Positions 1 through 7,768 of a stretch of 12,337 nt of DNA are shown one piece after another. The notes beneath the pieces are model-generated. The model did no database searches. It was given only the letters and a program-made list of their open reading frames with translations, and was not told the DNA's origin. A program made the translations under genes and the position numbers. The DNA comes from an uncultured Opitutia bacterium (GTDB lineage: Bacteria; Verrucomicrobiota; Verrucomicrobiia; Opitutales; UBA953): NCBI GenBank assembly GCA_903929325.1, contig CAIYUD010000189.1, forward strand, positions 1 to 12,337, given 5' to 3'. Within the stretch, counting starts at the first letter, position 1; every line of letters starts with the position of its first letter.

Positions 1-1818
1 GAAGGCGCAGAGGTCATTGTCCTACCGGAGCTTTGCCTTATTGGCTACACCTGCGGAGACCTCATCCCCAACCGAAGCCTACTCGATGGATCTCTTTTAG
101 CCCTGCGCAAAGTCGCAGAGGCGACCCAGAAACTTGGGGTGACGGCTCTTGTCGGTCTACCCATCGAAGTGGATGGACGTATCTTTAATTGTGCAGCCTT
201 TGTCTCACGTGGGAAAATTCTCGGTGTTATCCCAAAAACTCACCTACCAAACACAGGAGAGTTTTATGAACAGCGCTGGTTTGCTTCAGCCCGCGTGAAC
301 ACGACGCAAACATTAACCAGTCTCGGCGGCGTTCCCTTTGGTACAGACTTACTCTTTCGCGCATCGGATGTCATCGACTGCGTCATCGGCGTTGAACTCT
401 GTGAGGATCTGTGGGCGGTTGAGCCACCGAGTGGCGGTCTAGCTCTCTCGGGCGCTACCGTGCTGTGCAACCTTTCGGCGAGCGACGAATTACTAACGAA
501 GGCTGCTTACCGCCGTGAGCTGGTCGGAAACCAATCCGCCCGCTGTTTAGCAGCTTACGTTTACGCAGCGGCAGGCGCAGGCGAATCGAGCACCGACTTG
601 GTCTATAGTGGTCACGGTTTAATTGCCGAAAACGGAATTGTGCTCGGCGAATCCGAACGCTTCCGATTCGAGGACGCACTGCTCGTTTCACAAATCGACG
701 TTGATAAACTCGCCTCGGAACGTCGTCGCAATAGCACCTTCTTTGGTACAACACCACCACGCCCAACACGCTCCATTGCCTTCGAACTTGGTCAACCAAC
801 GGGGCACGTCTCCAAGCTACGTCGGAGATTCTCGCAGCACCCGTTTGTACCCTCCGACGCCACACGTCGTGACGAATATTGCCAAGAAATCTTTGCGATC
901 CAATCGACAGGCTTGGCCCGCCGCATTCGCCATACAGGGGTACGGCAAGTGGTCATTGGGATTTCCGGCGGACTCGATTCAACTTTAGCCCTGCTCGTTA
1001 CCCTCGAGGCCTTCGGGCGCCTTGGACTGGATAAACGCGGCATCATTGGGGTAACCATGCCAGGCCCTGGTACGAGCGCACGTACCCTGCTCAACGCGCG
1101 TCAGCTCATGCTGACACTCGGCATCACCCAACGCGAAATCCCGATTGGGTTAGCGGTGGAACAACACCTGCGCGACATTGGACATCCTGCCGGTCAGCAT
1201 GATGTCACTTACGAAAACACCCAAGCACGTGAACGCACACAAGTGCTCATGGATATTGCCAATCAAGTCGGCGGACTCGTCGTTGGCACAGGCGATCTCT
1301 CGGAAGCTGCCCTAGGCTGGTGCACATTTAACGCCGACCACATGTCAATGTACCACGTCAACATCGGCGTGCCCAAAACACTTGTTCGCCACCTGGTCAC
1401 CTGGACAGCACACACCCGTCACGTCGGCGAAACCCGTGCGATTTTAGAAGACGTTTCAGCCACACCTGTGAGCCCTGAATTACTTCCACCCAACGCCGAC
1501 GGCAGTATTACCCAACGCACGGAATCGATCATTGGCCCTTACGAGTTGCACGATTTCTTCCTTTACCACCTAGTTCGCGGCGGATTCCGCCCCCGGAAGA
1601 TTCTCTGGATAGCAGAACATGCATTCGCGGGTAAATACGATGCAGAGTCCCTGAAACGTCACCTGCGCACCTTTATTAGCCGTTTCTTTAGCCAGCAGTA
1701 CAAGCGCTCTACCCTGCCTGACGGCCCGAAAGTAGGCTCGGTTGGACTCTCCCCCCGTAGCGATTGGCGGATGCCTTCGGATGCGGAATCTTCGGCGTGG
1801 CTTGCGGAGTTGGGCTGA
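1..1818 (+). CDS. nadE: Glutamine-dependent NAD(+) synthetase, 5' end missing
   Basis: This enzyme makes NAD+ from deamido-NAD+ (nicotinate adenine dinucleotide), ATP and glutamine in the cytoplasm, the last step of NAD synthesis. The reading frame is open from the first base, so the start lies upstream; 605 residues are visible. The N-terminal part is a nitrilase-type glutaminase with its triad visible: Glu10 in VLPELCL, Lys79 in IPKTHLPN and Cys134 in GVELCEDLW. The C-terminal part is the synthetase, with the ATP-pyrophosphatase loop SGGLDS at visible residues 322-327. The two-domain layout matches the long glutamine-using NadE type (about 640-680 residues), so I infer that roughly 40 N-terminal residues are missing. 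An internal GTG at 139 is not the start, because the catalytic Glu lies before it. It is the first visible gene of a tight + strand run; the next start is 19 bases beyond the stop. Nothing is degenerate in the visible part. Confidence 0.95.
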   Translation, partial: EGAEVIVLPELCLIGYTCGDLIPNRSLLDGSLLALRKVAEATQKLGVTALVGLPIEVDGRIFNCAAFVSRGKILGVIPKTHLPNTGEFYEQRWFASARVNTTQTLTSLGGVPFGTDLLFRASDVIDCVIGVELCEDLWAVEPPSGGLALSGATVLCNLSASDELLTKAAYRRELVGNQSARCLAAYVYAAAGAGESSTDLVYSGHGLIAENGIVLGESERFRFEDALLVSQIDVDKLASERRRNSTFFGTTPPRPTRSIAFELGQPTGHVSKLRRRFSQHPFVPSDATRRDEYCQEIFAIQSTGLARRIRHTGVRQVVIGISGGLDSTLALLVTLEAFGRLGLDKRGIIGVTMPGPGTSARTLLNARQLMLTLGITQREIPIGLAVEQHLRDIGHPAGQHDVTYENTQARERTQVLMDIANQVGGLVVGTGDLSEAALGWCTFNADHMSMYHVNIGVPKTLVRHLVTWTAHTRHVGETRAILEDVSATPVSPELLPPNADGSITQRTESIIGPYELHDFFLYHLVRGGFRPRKILWIAEHAFAGKYDAESLKRHLRTFISRFFSQQYKRSTLPDGPKVGSVGLSPRSDWRMPSDAESSAWLAELG

Positions 1819-1837
1819 AGTCCTCACCTTGAGGGCG

Positions 1838-3301
1838 ATGTCCGCCCCACTGCAGACCCACCCCTTAGCCACCCGAGCCCTCATCGAAGCGCTCGGTGGC
1901 GATCAGGTAAAAACAGACGAGGTAAGTTGCCTCGCTGCATCGTACGACAACACGCGCTACAGTTTTATGCCAGAAGCGGTGGTGGCACCGAAAGATGTCG
2001 AGAACTTACAAAAGGTCGTTCGTCTGGCAAATCTACATAAAGTTCCCATCACGGTACGGGGACGTGGCACCGGCAACACGGGCGCGAGTGCACCTATCCG
2101 CGGCGGCTGGGTTATTCACTTAGCGCATTGGGAGAAAATCGAAATCGATCCACAGTCCTCACTGGCTTGCGTCGAGCCTGGAGCCATTACCGCAAAAATT
2201 AATGAGTGCGCAGCGGTTCATGGACTATTCTTCCCGCCCGATCCATCGTCTTTAAACTTCTGCAGTATCGGGGGTAACATTTCTACCAATGCAGGCGGGC
2301 TACGGGCGGCGAAGTATGGCGTGGTGCGCGACTTTGTCGTCGCACTAGAAGGCGTACTTCCCACCGGCGAATTTGTACGCTGGTCCGCCCCCTTACGTAA
2401 ATTTGTGAGCGGCTATAACCTCCGCGACCTCTGGGTTGGTGCTGAAGGTACCTTAGGAATTGTTACCAAGGCTTGGATTCGCTTAGTACCACTACCGCAA
2501 GCACGGCGCACCTTCCTTTTTGCCTTTGAGAGCGATGAAAAGGCCCTCGAAGCCGCCGCCGCTTTAATGACATCAAGGGTAGCCCCCGCTGTCTTTGAGT
2601 TCCTCGACACCCAAACCACGGAAGTCGCCCAACGACGTCTGGGTGCAAGCGTCTTCACCGCCGCAGAAGTTCAAGGCGTTGCCAATCCTGCACTCCTACT
2701 CATCGAGTTGGACGGACATCCGGCCGTTCTGGCCGAAGATGCCGAAAAGGTTCGTGCCTGGGCTAAGGGACGCACACTCGCCCAACGAGAAAGCGACGAC
2801 CCTGTCGAAGCAGAGAAACTGTGGACTATTCGCCGCACGTGCTCCCAAGCAATGTACCTCTTGGGTAATGCTAAACTAAACGAAGACATTGTCGTCCCAT
2901 TCCGCAGTTACGTTAAGCTCATCCAGCTCGCGCAACGCATGCGCACGACCTACGGATTACCAACGCCAACCTTTGGCCATGCAGCGGATGGAAACTTCCA
3001 CATCCACGTCATGTACAATCGCGAAGACAAGGAACACTGCCGCAAGGCCGAGAGCGCGATCTTAGAAATGATGCGCGAAGTCGTGGCGATGGGTGGAGCG
3101 ATTACGGGGGAACACGGTATTGGTATTTCCAAGTCCCCTTTCTTACGCCTCCAACACACGCCTGCCGAAATTAATGCCATGATGGCAATTAAGCGCGCGC
3201 TCGACCCGAATAACATTTTAGCTCCCGGACAAATCTTTGAACCGGTTAACGTCTGGGAATACACCGCCTCAAAGGTCACCTTCCCCTGGGACAAACACTA
3301 A
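1838..3301 (+). CDS. FAD-linked oxidase, GlcD / D-lactate dehydrogenase family
   Basis: This is a 487-residue flavoprotein that probably oxidises a 2-hydroxy acid such as glycolate or D-lactate. A PCMH-type FAD-binding domain spans about residues 46-225, with the FAD-contact segments VRGRGTGNTG (73-82) and GGNISTNAGG (145-154). The C-terminal FAD-oxidase domain (about 226-467) carries the family's GHAADGNFHIH stretch (380-390), whose histidines are expected to bind a metal or the substrate, and GEHGIG (424-429). Length and motifs match GlcD (about 500 residues). I chose the ATG at 1838 because the family N-terminus begins near there. The frame is open further upstream, but that would overlap nadE and add unrelated sequence; a TTG at 1829 is the only close alternative. 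GAGG at 1831-1834 is a weak ribosome site placed too close to the ATG. No glcE, glcF or lactate permease is visible, so the substrate and electron acceptor are unknown. It was probably transcribed with nadE and the HAD gene. Confidence 0.88.
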   Translation: MSAPLQTHPLATRALIEALGGDQVKTDEVSCLAASYDNTRYSFMPEAVVAPKDVENLQKVVRLANLHKVPITVRGRGTGNTGASAPIRGGWVIHLAHWEKIEIDPQSSLACVEPGAITAKINECAAVHGLFFPPDPSSLNFCSIGGNISTNAGGLRAAKYGVVRDFVVALEGVLPTGEFVRWSAPLRKFVSGYNLRDLWVGAEGTLGIVTKAWIRLVPLPQARRTFLFAFESDEKALEAAAALMTSRVAPAVFEFLDTQTTEVAQRRLGASVFTAAEVQGVANPALLLIELDGHPAVLAEDAEKVRAWAKGRTLAQRESDDPVEAEKLWTIRRTCSQAMYLLGNAKLNEDIVVPFRSYVKLIQLAQRMRTTYGLPTPTFGHAADGNFHIHVMYNREDKEHCRKAESAILEMMREVVAMGGAITGEHGIGISKSPFLRLQHTPAEINAMMAIKRALDPNNILAPGQIFEPVNVWEYTASKVTFPWDKH

Positions 3302-3304
3302 GCC

Positions 3305-3967
3305 GTGGCAGGACCTGTTGCCATTTTTGATTGGGATGGAGTGGTTGTCGATTCATCAGCTGCCCATCGACAGGCGTGGCAACGCCTAGCCGCTGCCGAA
3401 GGCCTACCCATCAAACCCGACAGCTTTCTAAAGGGCTTCGGTAAACGAAATGAAATGATCATCCCCGAGATTCACGGCTGGTCGAACGACCCTACCGAAA
3501 TCCGCCGCCTGTCCCTCGCCAAAGAAGCCCATTACCGTGATTTAGCCGCAGGTGACCTCATGTCCCTACTCCCTGGGGTCAAAGAGCTTCTTGGGGCATT
3601 ACAGCAAGCAGGAATACCCTGTGTAATCGGAACCTCAACGCATCGGCTAAACCTGAAACTGGCTTTCGACCGTTTCGGCCTTGAATCGTTCTTTCAAGGT
3701 GCAGTTACCAGCGAAGACGTGACTCGCGGAAAACCCGACCCAGAAGTCTTCCTGAAAGCATGCGCGCTCATTCATGGTGACGTTGCACAGTCAGTAGTCT
3801 TTGAAGACACCCTGGCCGGTGTAGCGGCTGCCAAAGCTGGTGGTTTCCGAGCGGTGGGACTTTGCACCACCCATTCGCGTGAAATTATGGCAACGTCTGG
3901 GGCAGACCTAATTGTGACCAACCTCTCTGAAGTTACACCGCAACTCGCCCTCCCTAAAGCACGGTGA
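3305..3967 (+). CDS. HAD-superfamily phosphatase/phosphomutase (beta-PGM/Gph-like)
   Basis: This is a 220-residue cytoplasmic HAD hydrolase with a helical cap after motif I. All four core motifs are present: nucleophile Asp9 and acid/base Asp11 in FDWDGVVVDS, motif II around Thr110-Thr112 (IGTST), Lys143 in RGKPDPEVF, and the acidic pair Glu167-Asp168 in VFEDTLAG. Residues His21 and Trp25 after motif I recall beta-phosphoglucomutase, while size and core also fit phosphoglycolate phosphatase (Gph), so the substrate cannot be fixed from sequence alone. The start is a GTG only 3 bases after the upstream stop, and the first beta strand follows at once (VAIFDWD), so no other start fits. There is no ribosome site; translation is probably coupled to the preceding gene. 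The uvrB ATG begins one base after its stop. The position between a GlcD-type oxidase and uvrB makes a glycolate-2-phosphate role conceivable, but this is inference. Confidence 0.88.
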   Translation: MAGPVAIFDWDGVVVDSSAAHRQAWQRLAAAEGLPIKPDSFLKGFGKRNEMIIPEIHGWSNDPTEIRRLSLAKEAHYRDLAAGDLMSLLPGVKELLGALQQAGIPCVIGTSTHRLNLKLAFDRFGLESFFQGAVTSEDVTRGKPDPEVFLKACALIHGDVAQSVVFEDTLAGVAAAKAGGFRAVGLCTTHSREIMATSGADLIVTNLSEVTPQLALPKAR

Positions 3968-3968
3968 G

Positions 3969-5963
3969 ATGAGCGGTTTTAAACTTCATTCTGACTATCA
4001 GCCGACAGGCGATCAGCCGACAGCCATTGCGGCGCTGGACGCTTCTATTCGAGCTGGAAACCTTCACCAAACACTTTTGGGGGTAACGGGATCGGGTAAG
4101 ACATTCACGATGGCCAACCTTATTGAGCGCCATCAACGGCCCACCTTAATTGTTTCACATAATAAAACCCTAGCCGCTCAACTCTTCGCTGAGTTCAAAA
4201 AGTTTTTTCCAGAGAACGCGGTCGAATATTTCGTTAGTTACTACGACTACTACCAGCCAGAAGCTTACGTCCCACAGACGGATACCTTTATTGAGAAAGA
4301 TGCTTCTATTAATGACGACATCGAGCGACTTCGCATTCGCGCAAGTAGCGCACTGCTATCCCGGCGCGACGTCATCGTGGTAGCAACTGTCTCGTGCATC
4401 TATGGGCTTGGTTCGCCTGAAGAATTTAAGTCAGCCATGCTCCCTTTACACACAGGGATGACGCTGCGCCGTGACGACCTTTTGGCTAATTTAGTTAAGA
4501 ATCAGTATTCGCGAAATGATGCTATTTTGGAACGTTGTAACTTCCGAGCTAGGGGTGAAACCGTTGACCTCTGGCCCGCCTATCTTGAAACCGCACTACG
4601 TATAACCTTCTTCGGGGACACCTTAGAGTCTATTCGCGAACTCGATCCCTTGAGCGTTCGTCCGGGTGCGCATTTAGAACACTTCGATCTTTACCCTGCC
4701 AATGCGCATATCACGTCACCCGAAAGCCTCCCGCCCGCAATCCTCTCGATTAAAGCAGAGCTCGAAGATCGCGTAGCTTTCTTTGAACGCGAAGGTCGAC
4801 TTGTGGAAGCTCAACGGATTCGCATGCGCACAGAACATGATTTAGAAATGATGCGAGAGACAGGCTTCTGCCAAGGGGTTGAAAATTACTCGATGCACAT
4901 TGGCGGACGAAAGCCAGGCGAGCGGCCCTTCTGTTTGTTAGACTTCTTCCCGGACGACAAACTAGTGTTCATTGATGAGAGCCACGTAAGTGTACCGCAA
5001 ATCGGCGGTATGTATCTGGGAGATCGCTCAAGAAAACAGCGTCTAGTCGACTTCGGCTTCCGTTTACCGTCTGCGATGGAGAATCGACCACTCCGACCTG
5101 AAGAATTCGATGCGCTGGCCGGGCAAACTGTCTACGTATCGGCGACCCCCGCACCCCATGAATATAAAGTCTCTGCGGTTGTAGCGGAGCAGATTATTCG
5201 TCCAACGGGCTTGCTCGATCCGGTCATGGAAGTCCGCCCAATTAAAGGACAAGTCGAAGATGCTATCGGGGAGGTTAAGGCTGAAATTGCCAAGGGGCAC
5301 AGGACCCTCGTAACGACGCTGACAAAACGAATGTCCGAAGAAATTTCAGATTACCTAAGAGAACAAGGTATCAAGGTTGAGTACCTGCATTCGGATATCG
5401 ATGCGATTGAACGCGTCGAAATTCTACGACGGTTACGGCAGGGTGGCTGTGATGTGCTCGTTGGTGTTAACTTATTACGTGAAGGCCTTGACCTGCCCGA
5501 AGTCGCCTTGGTGGTAATTTTAGATGCCGACAAAGAAGGATTCCTGCGAAGCGAAACAAGTATCATCCAGACAGCGGGACGCGCGGCTCGCCACGTTGAA
5601 GGACGCGTTATCCTCTACGCCGACGTGATGACCAAGTCCCTCACACGGGCGATGACAATCTCCAGCGACCGTCGCAAGCGACAGCATGCCTACAATATAA
5701 AGAACGGCATAACACCGAAGTCCGTGCAGCGACCTATCGAAGACAGTCTTGTTGTCAAAGACGATGCAGCGGCCGACATTACCCTGCTTAAGGGCGATAA
5801 GGATCTGCAAGCGGTACTCTCTGATTTAGAAACCGAGATGCTCGCAGCGTCGGATCGTTATGAGTTTGAGCGTGCCGCTCACTTGCGCGACCAAATCGCG
5901 ACCTTGCGCGGGGAAAAGCCTGCAGGTGCAGGTCGCTCCAAGCGTCGTCGTGGTGGACGTTAA
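3969..5963 (+). CDS. uvrB: Excinuclease ABC subunit UvrB
   Basis: UvrB is the DNA-damage-verifying helicase-like subunit of nucleotide excision repair. It is loaded by UvrA and then recruits UvrC for incision. At 664 residues it has the full family length. Visible features in order are the N-terminal Q-motif region with GDQPTAI (14-20), Walker A GVTGSGKT (38-45), the damage-probing beta-hairpin YYDYYQPEAYVP (91-102), the Walker B-like DESH (336-339), the SAT motif (391-393), helicase motif VI QTAGRAAR (534-541), and the C-terminal UVR domain that contacts UvrC (about 617-647). After the UVR domain there is a short basic tail rich in Arg, Lys and Gly (648-664). The ATG lies one base after the HAD stop, and no convincing Shine-Dalgarno precedes it, so translational coupling is likely. 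Its stop codon abuts the stop of the convergent mutL. All key motifs are intact, so I expect an active protein. Confidence 0.98.
   Translation: MSGFKLHSDYQPTGDQPTAIAALDASIRAGNLHQTLLGVTGSGKTFTMANLIERHQRPTLIVSHNKTLAAQLFAEFKKFFPENAVEYFVSYYDYYQPEAYVPQTDTFIEKDASINDDIERLRIRASSALLSRRDVIVVATVSCIYGLGSPEEFKSAMLPLHTGMTLRRDDLLANLVKNQYSRNDAILERCNFRARGETVDLWPAYLETALRITFFGDTLESIRELDPLSVRPGAHLEHFDLYPANAHITSPESLPPAILSIKAELEDRVAFFEREGRLVEAQRIRMRTEHDLEMMRETGFCQGVENYSMHIGGRKPGERPFCLLDFFPDDKLVFIDESHVSVPQIGGMYLGDRSRKQRLVDFGFRLPSAMENRPLRPEEFDALAGQTVYVSATPAPHEYKVSAVVAEQIIRPTGLLDPVMEVRPIKGQVEDAIGEVKAEIAKGHRTLVTTLTKRMSEEISDYLREQGIKVEYLHSDIDAIERVEILRRLRQGGCDVLVGVNLLREGLDLPEVALVVILDADKEGFLRSETSIIQTAGRAARHVEGRVILYADVMTKSLTRAMTISSDRRKRQHAYNIKNGITPKSVQRPIEDSLVVKDDAAADITLLKGDKDLQAVLSDLETEMLAASDRYEFERAAHLRDQIATLRGEKPAGAGRSKRRRGGR
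5914..5932 (-). terminator. Possible weak intrinsic terminator for mutL, inside the uvrB 3' end
   Basis: Read on the - strand, about 32-50 bases past the mutL stop, there is a CCTGC-ACCT-GCAGG hairpin (5-bp GC-rich stem, 4-base loop) followed by CTTTTCC. The order of stem then T-run fits an intrinsic terminator, but the stem is short and there are only four Ts. It lies wholly within uvrB coding sequence, so the pattern may be coincidental codon use. Confidence 0.25.
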
Positions 5964-7703
5964 TCAGGACTGACCTAAACGACGGGCGATATCGGCATCG
6001 CCGATTTCAAAGTAAGTTCGCCTACCTAAAGGATCGACGCCGGGCTGGCTCGTACGGAATAACTGCTGCACAAGTTCAAGAAGCTCCGCTTCGGACAAAT
6101 TATCTGTGCGGTAACGGGAACGTCGTATGGCCAGCTTAGCCAGCGCGTCGGCAGCTAAATGCGCCTTGCTGAAATCGCCTTCGTGTCGACTCATCTCCGC
6201 GAGCAAGTCGCGCAGAAAAGCCTCTGCCTCGCCGGGTTCAACCCAAAGAGGAATGGATAGCACACGCCAAAAATTCCGTCCGAAAGGCTCAAAACTAAAA
6301 CCTGCTAACTGCAACAGTGCTTCGCGTTCGCGCAAGGCCGCTGCAGGCAAAGGTTCGAGCTCTAAAGCCAAGGGGAGCAATAGCGGCTGCGTTACTGGAA
6401 CTGACGCCGTAAACTGACTGAGAATCTTTTCGTAGAGTACGCGTTGATGCGCAGACCCTAAATCGAGAAGTACCATGCCGGAAGGTGTCTCAAAAACAGC
6501 GCGGTCACCACGGAGACGCCCAAGCAGCCTCCAACCTAATTTGAGTGTACTGGGTGGCGTCGCACTGGGACGGGTCGATTCACCTCCCGCGAGCGGCAGC
6601 GCAGGCACAGGAGCGACTGAGATTGACGAAGGCTTAACTAAGGGCACGTGCGCTGTCGGGTGAATCTCGACCGCAGGAACGACCGACTGTGCATCGCCTG
6701 TGGCAGACTGTCCACGTAACGTGGCCAAGACGGCACGCATCACAAAGGCTCGTACTTGCGGCTCATTCCGAAAACGGATTTCACGCTTTGCGGGGTGTAC
6801 ATTGACGTCCACAGCAGCCGGGTCGATTTCGAGAAAAAGAAATGCGAGCGGGAAGCGACCTTTAGGAATGAGCGTATGGTAGCTTTCCACCAAAGCATAG
6901 GCGAGGGCTCGACTATCCACAGGCCGACCATTCACGACCGTCACCAAGTCTTGGCGGGTCGAACGACTGACCCCCGGTTTACCCAAAAGTCCGCTCACGC
7001 CCATACCGCTTCCTTCAACTGACGGGAGCGGGATAAGGTCGTCGGCAACAGCTTTACCCCAGATTTCACGAACGCGCTCGATAAGTGGAGCCTGACCAGG
7101 CGATCGAAAAACATCTCGCCCATCTTCCCGCAACAAAAAGCCAACTTCAGGGTGTGCGACCGCATAAAGCCGCACCATACGAATTAAATGCGCTGATTCA
7201 GTGTCGTCGGTCTTAAGAAACTTTAAACGCGCAGGAACGGGGTGGAATAGATTTTCCACTTCGACGCGCGTGCCCACTGCCATGCCATGCTCTCGGCGGT
7301 GAACAATGCGGCCTCCATTCACGAGGATCTCGCATCCAGCTTCAGCGCCGGCCGCTCGAGATTGCAGGGTAAAACGTGAAACGCTGGCAATCGAAGGCAA
7401 GGCCTCGCCGCGAAAGCCGAAGGTAGAAATACGGTCTAAGTCTGCCGCAACTTGGATTTTACTCGTGGCATGTCGTTGAAGGGAAAGCTCCGCTTGATCG
7501 GGCGACATCCCAACACCGTCATCTTCAACCACCATACGTGCTTTTCCCCCGCGCGAGAAATCGATGGTGATGCGTCGCGCACCCGCATCGAGGGCATTCT
7601 CGAGCAACTCCTTGGCGGCAGCCGCTGGCCTCTCCACGACTTCCCCGGCAGCGATTTGATTCGCTACAGTATCGGCGAGGATACGAATTTCAGGGGTCGC
7701 CAT
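5964..7703 (-). CDS. mutL: DNA mismatch repair protein MutL, endonuclease motifs degenerate
   Basis: MutL is the ATP-driven matchmaker of mismatch repair, linking MutS to strand incision and excision. This 579-residue copy has a complete GHKL ATPase N-terminus: KELLENALDAGA (31-42, with Glu32 and Asn36), DDGVGM (61-66), RHATSKI (77-83), GFRGEAL (96-102), and Lys306 in VNVHPAKREIRF. A proline- and alanine-rich linker follows (about 335-386), then the C-terminal dimerisation domain. Where nuclease-active MutL has DQHAxxExxxxE, this one reads DLGSAHQRVLYE (414-425). The later metal-site motifs are also altered: LAK at 521-523 where ACR/ACK is usual, and DPLGRRT (557-563) instead of CPHGRPT. The nuclease is therefore predicted to be lost. 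The ATG at 7703 gives the normal MATPEIRIL start; TAGG at -9 to -6 is a weak ribosome site. The gene is probably monocistronic, convergent with uvrB and divergent from the DUF255 gene. Confidence 0.96.
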   Translation of the reverse strand: MATPEIRILADTVANQIAAGEVVERPAAAAKELLENALDAGARRITIDFSRGGKARMVVEDDGVGMSPDQAELSLQRHATSKIQVAADLDRISTFGFRGEALPSIASVSRFTLQSRAAGAEAGCEILVNGGRIVHRREHGMAVGTRVEVENLFHPVPARLKFLKTDDTESAHLIRMVRLYAVAHPEVGFLLREDGRDVFRSPGQAPLIERVREIWGKAVADDLIPLPSVEGSGMGVSGLLGKPGVSRSTRQDLVTVVNGRPVDSRALAYALVESYHTLIPKGRFPLAFLFLEIDPAAVDVNVHPAKREIRFRNEPQVRAFVMRAVLATLRGQSATGDAQSVVPAVEIHPTAHVPLVKPSSISVAPVPALPLAGGESTRPSATPPSTLKLGWRLLGRLRGDRAVFETPSGMVLLDLGSAHQRVLYEKILSQFTASVPVTQPLLLPLALELEPLPAAALREREALLQLAGFSFEPFGRNFWRVLSIPLWVEPGEAEAFLRDLLAEMSRHEGDFSKAHLAADALAKLAIRRSRYRTDNLSEAELLELVQQLFRTSQPGVDPLGRRTYFEIGDADIARRLGQS

Positions 7704-7768
7704 TGGGCCTACTTAGGTAAACCCGCCCTACCCGCTTGCCAAGCCACCAGTCCGTCAGAAAGTAACGC
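7704..7768. promoter_or_regulatory. Divergent intergenic region between mutL and the DUF255 gene
   Basis: These 65 bases separate two genes read away from each other, so a promoter for each must lie here or inside the opposite gene's 5' end. I searched both strands for -35/-10 pairs and saw none close to the sigma-70 consensus; the nearest, a TTGGCA on the - strand, has no good -10 partner. The call rests on gene arrangement only. Confidence 0.35.

Noticed and set aside
455..865. A - strand open frame of 136 codons inside nadE.
   Set aside because: Very arginine-rich, no motif, and fully inside a conserved gene; it is a shadow of nadE codon use.
1742..1837. Extension of the GlcD-like gene upstream to a TTG inside nadE.
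   Set aside because: The added residues are basic and unrelated to the family's N-terminus, and overlap conserved nadE coding; the ATG at 1838 fits family length.
3997..4023. A 12-base direct repeat (ATCAGCCGACAG) occurring twice, 15 bases apart, at the start of uvrB.
   Set aside because: It encodes the conserved UvrB N-terminal segment QPTGDQPT, in which Gln-Pro-Thr occurs twice, so protein constraint explains it.
5991..6005. ATCGGC-ATC-GCCGAT inverted repeat just downstream of uvrB as an intrinsic terminator.
   Set aside because: Six-base stem with only a TTC tail, and it is mutL coding sequence; too weak to call as a terminator.
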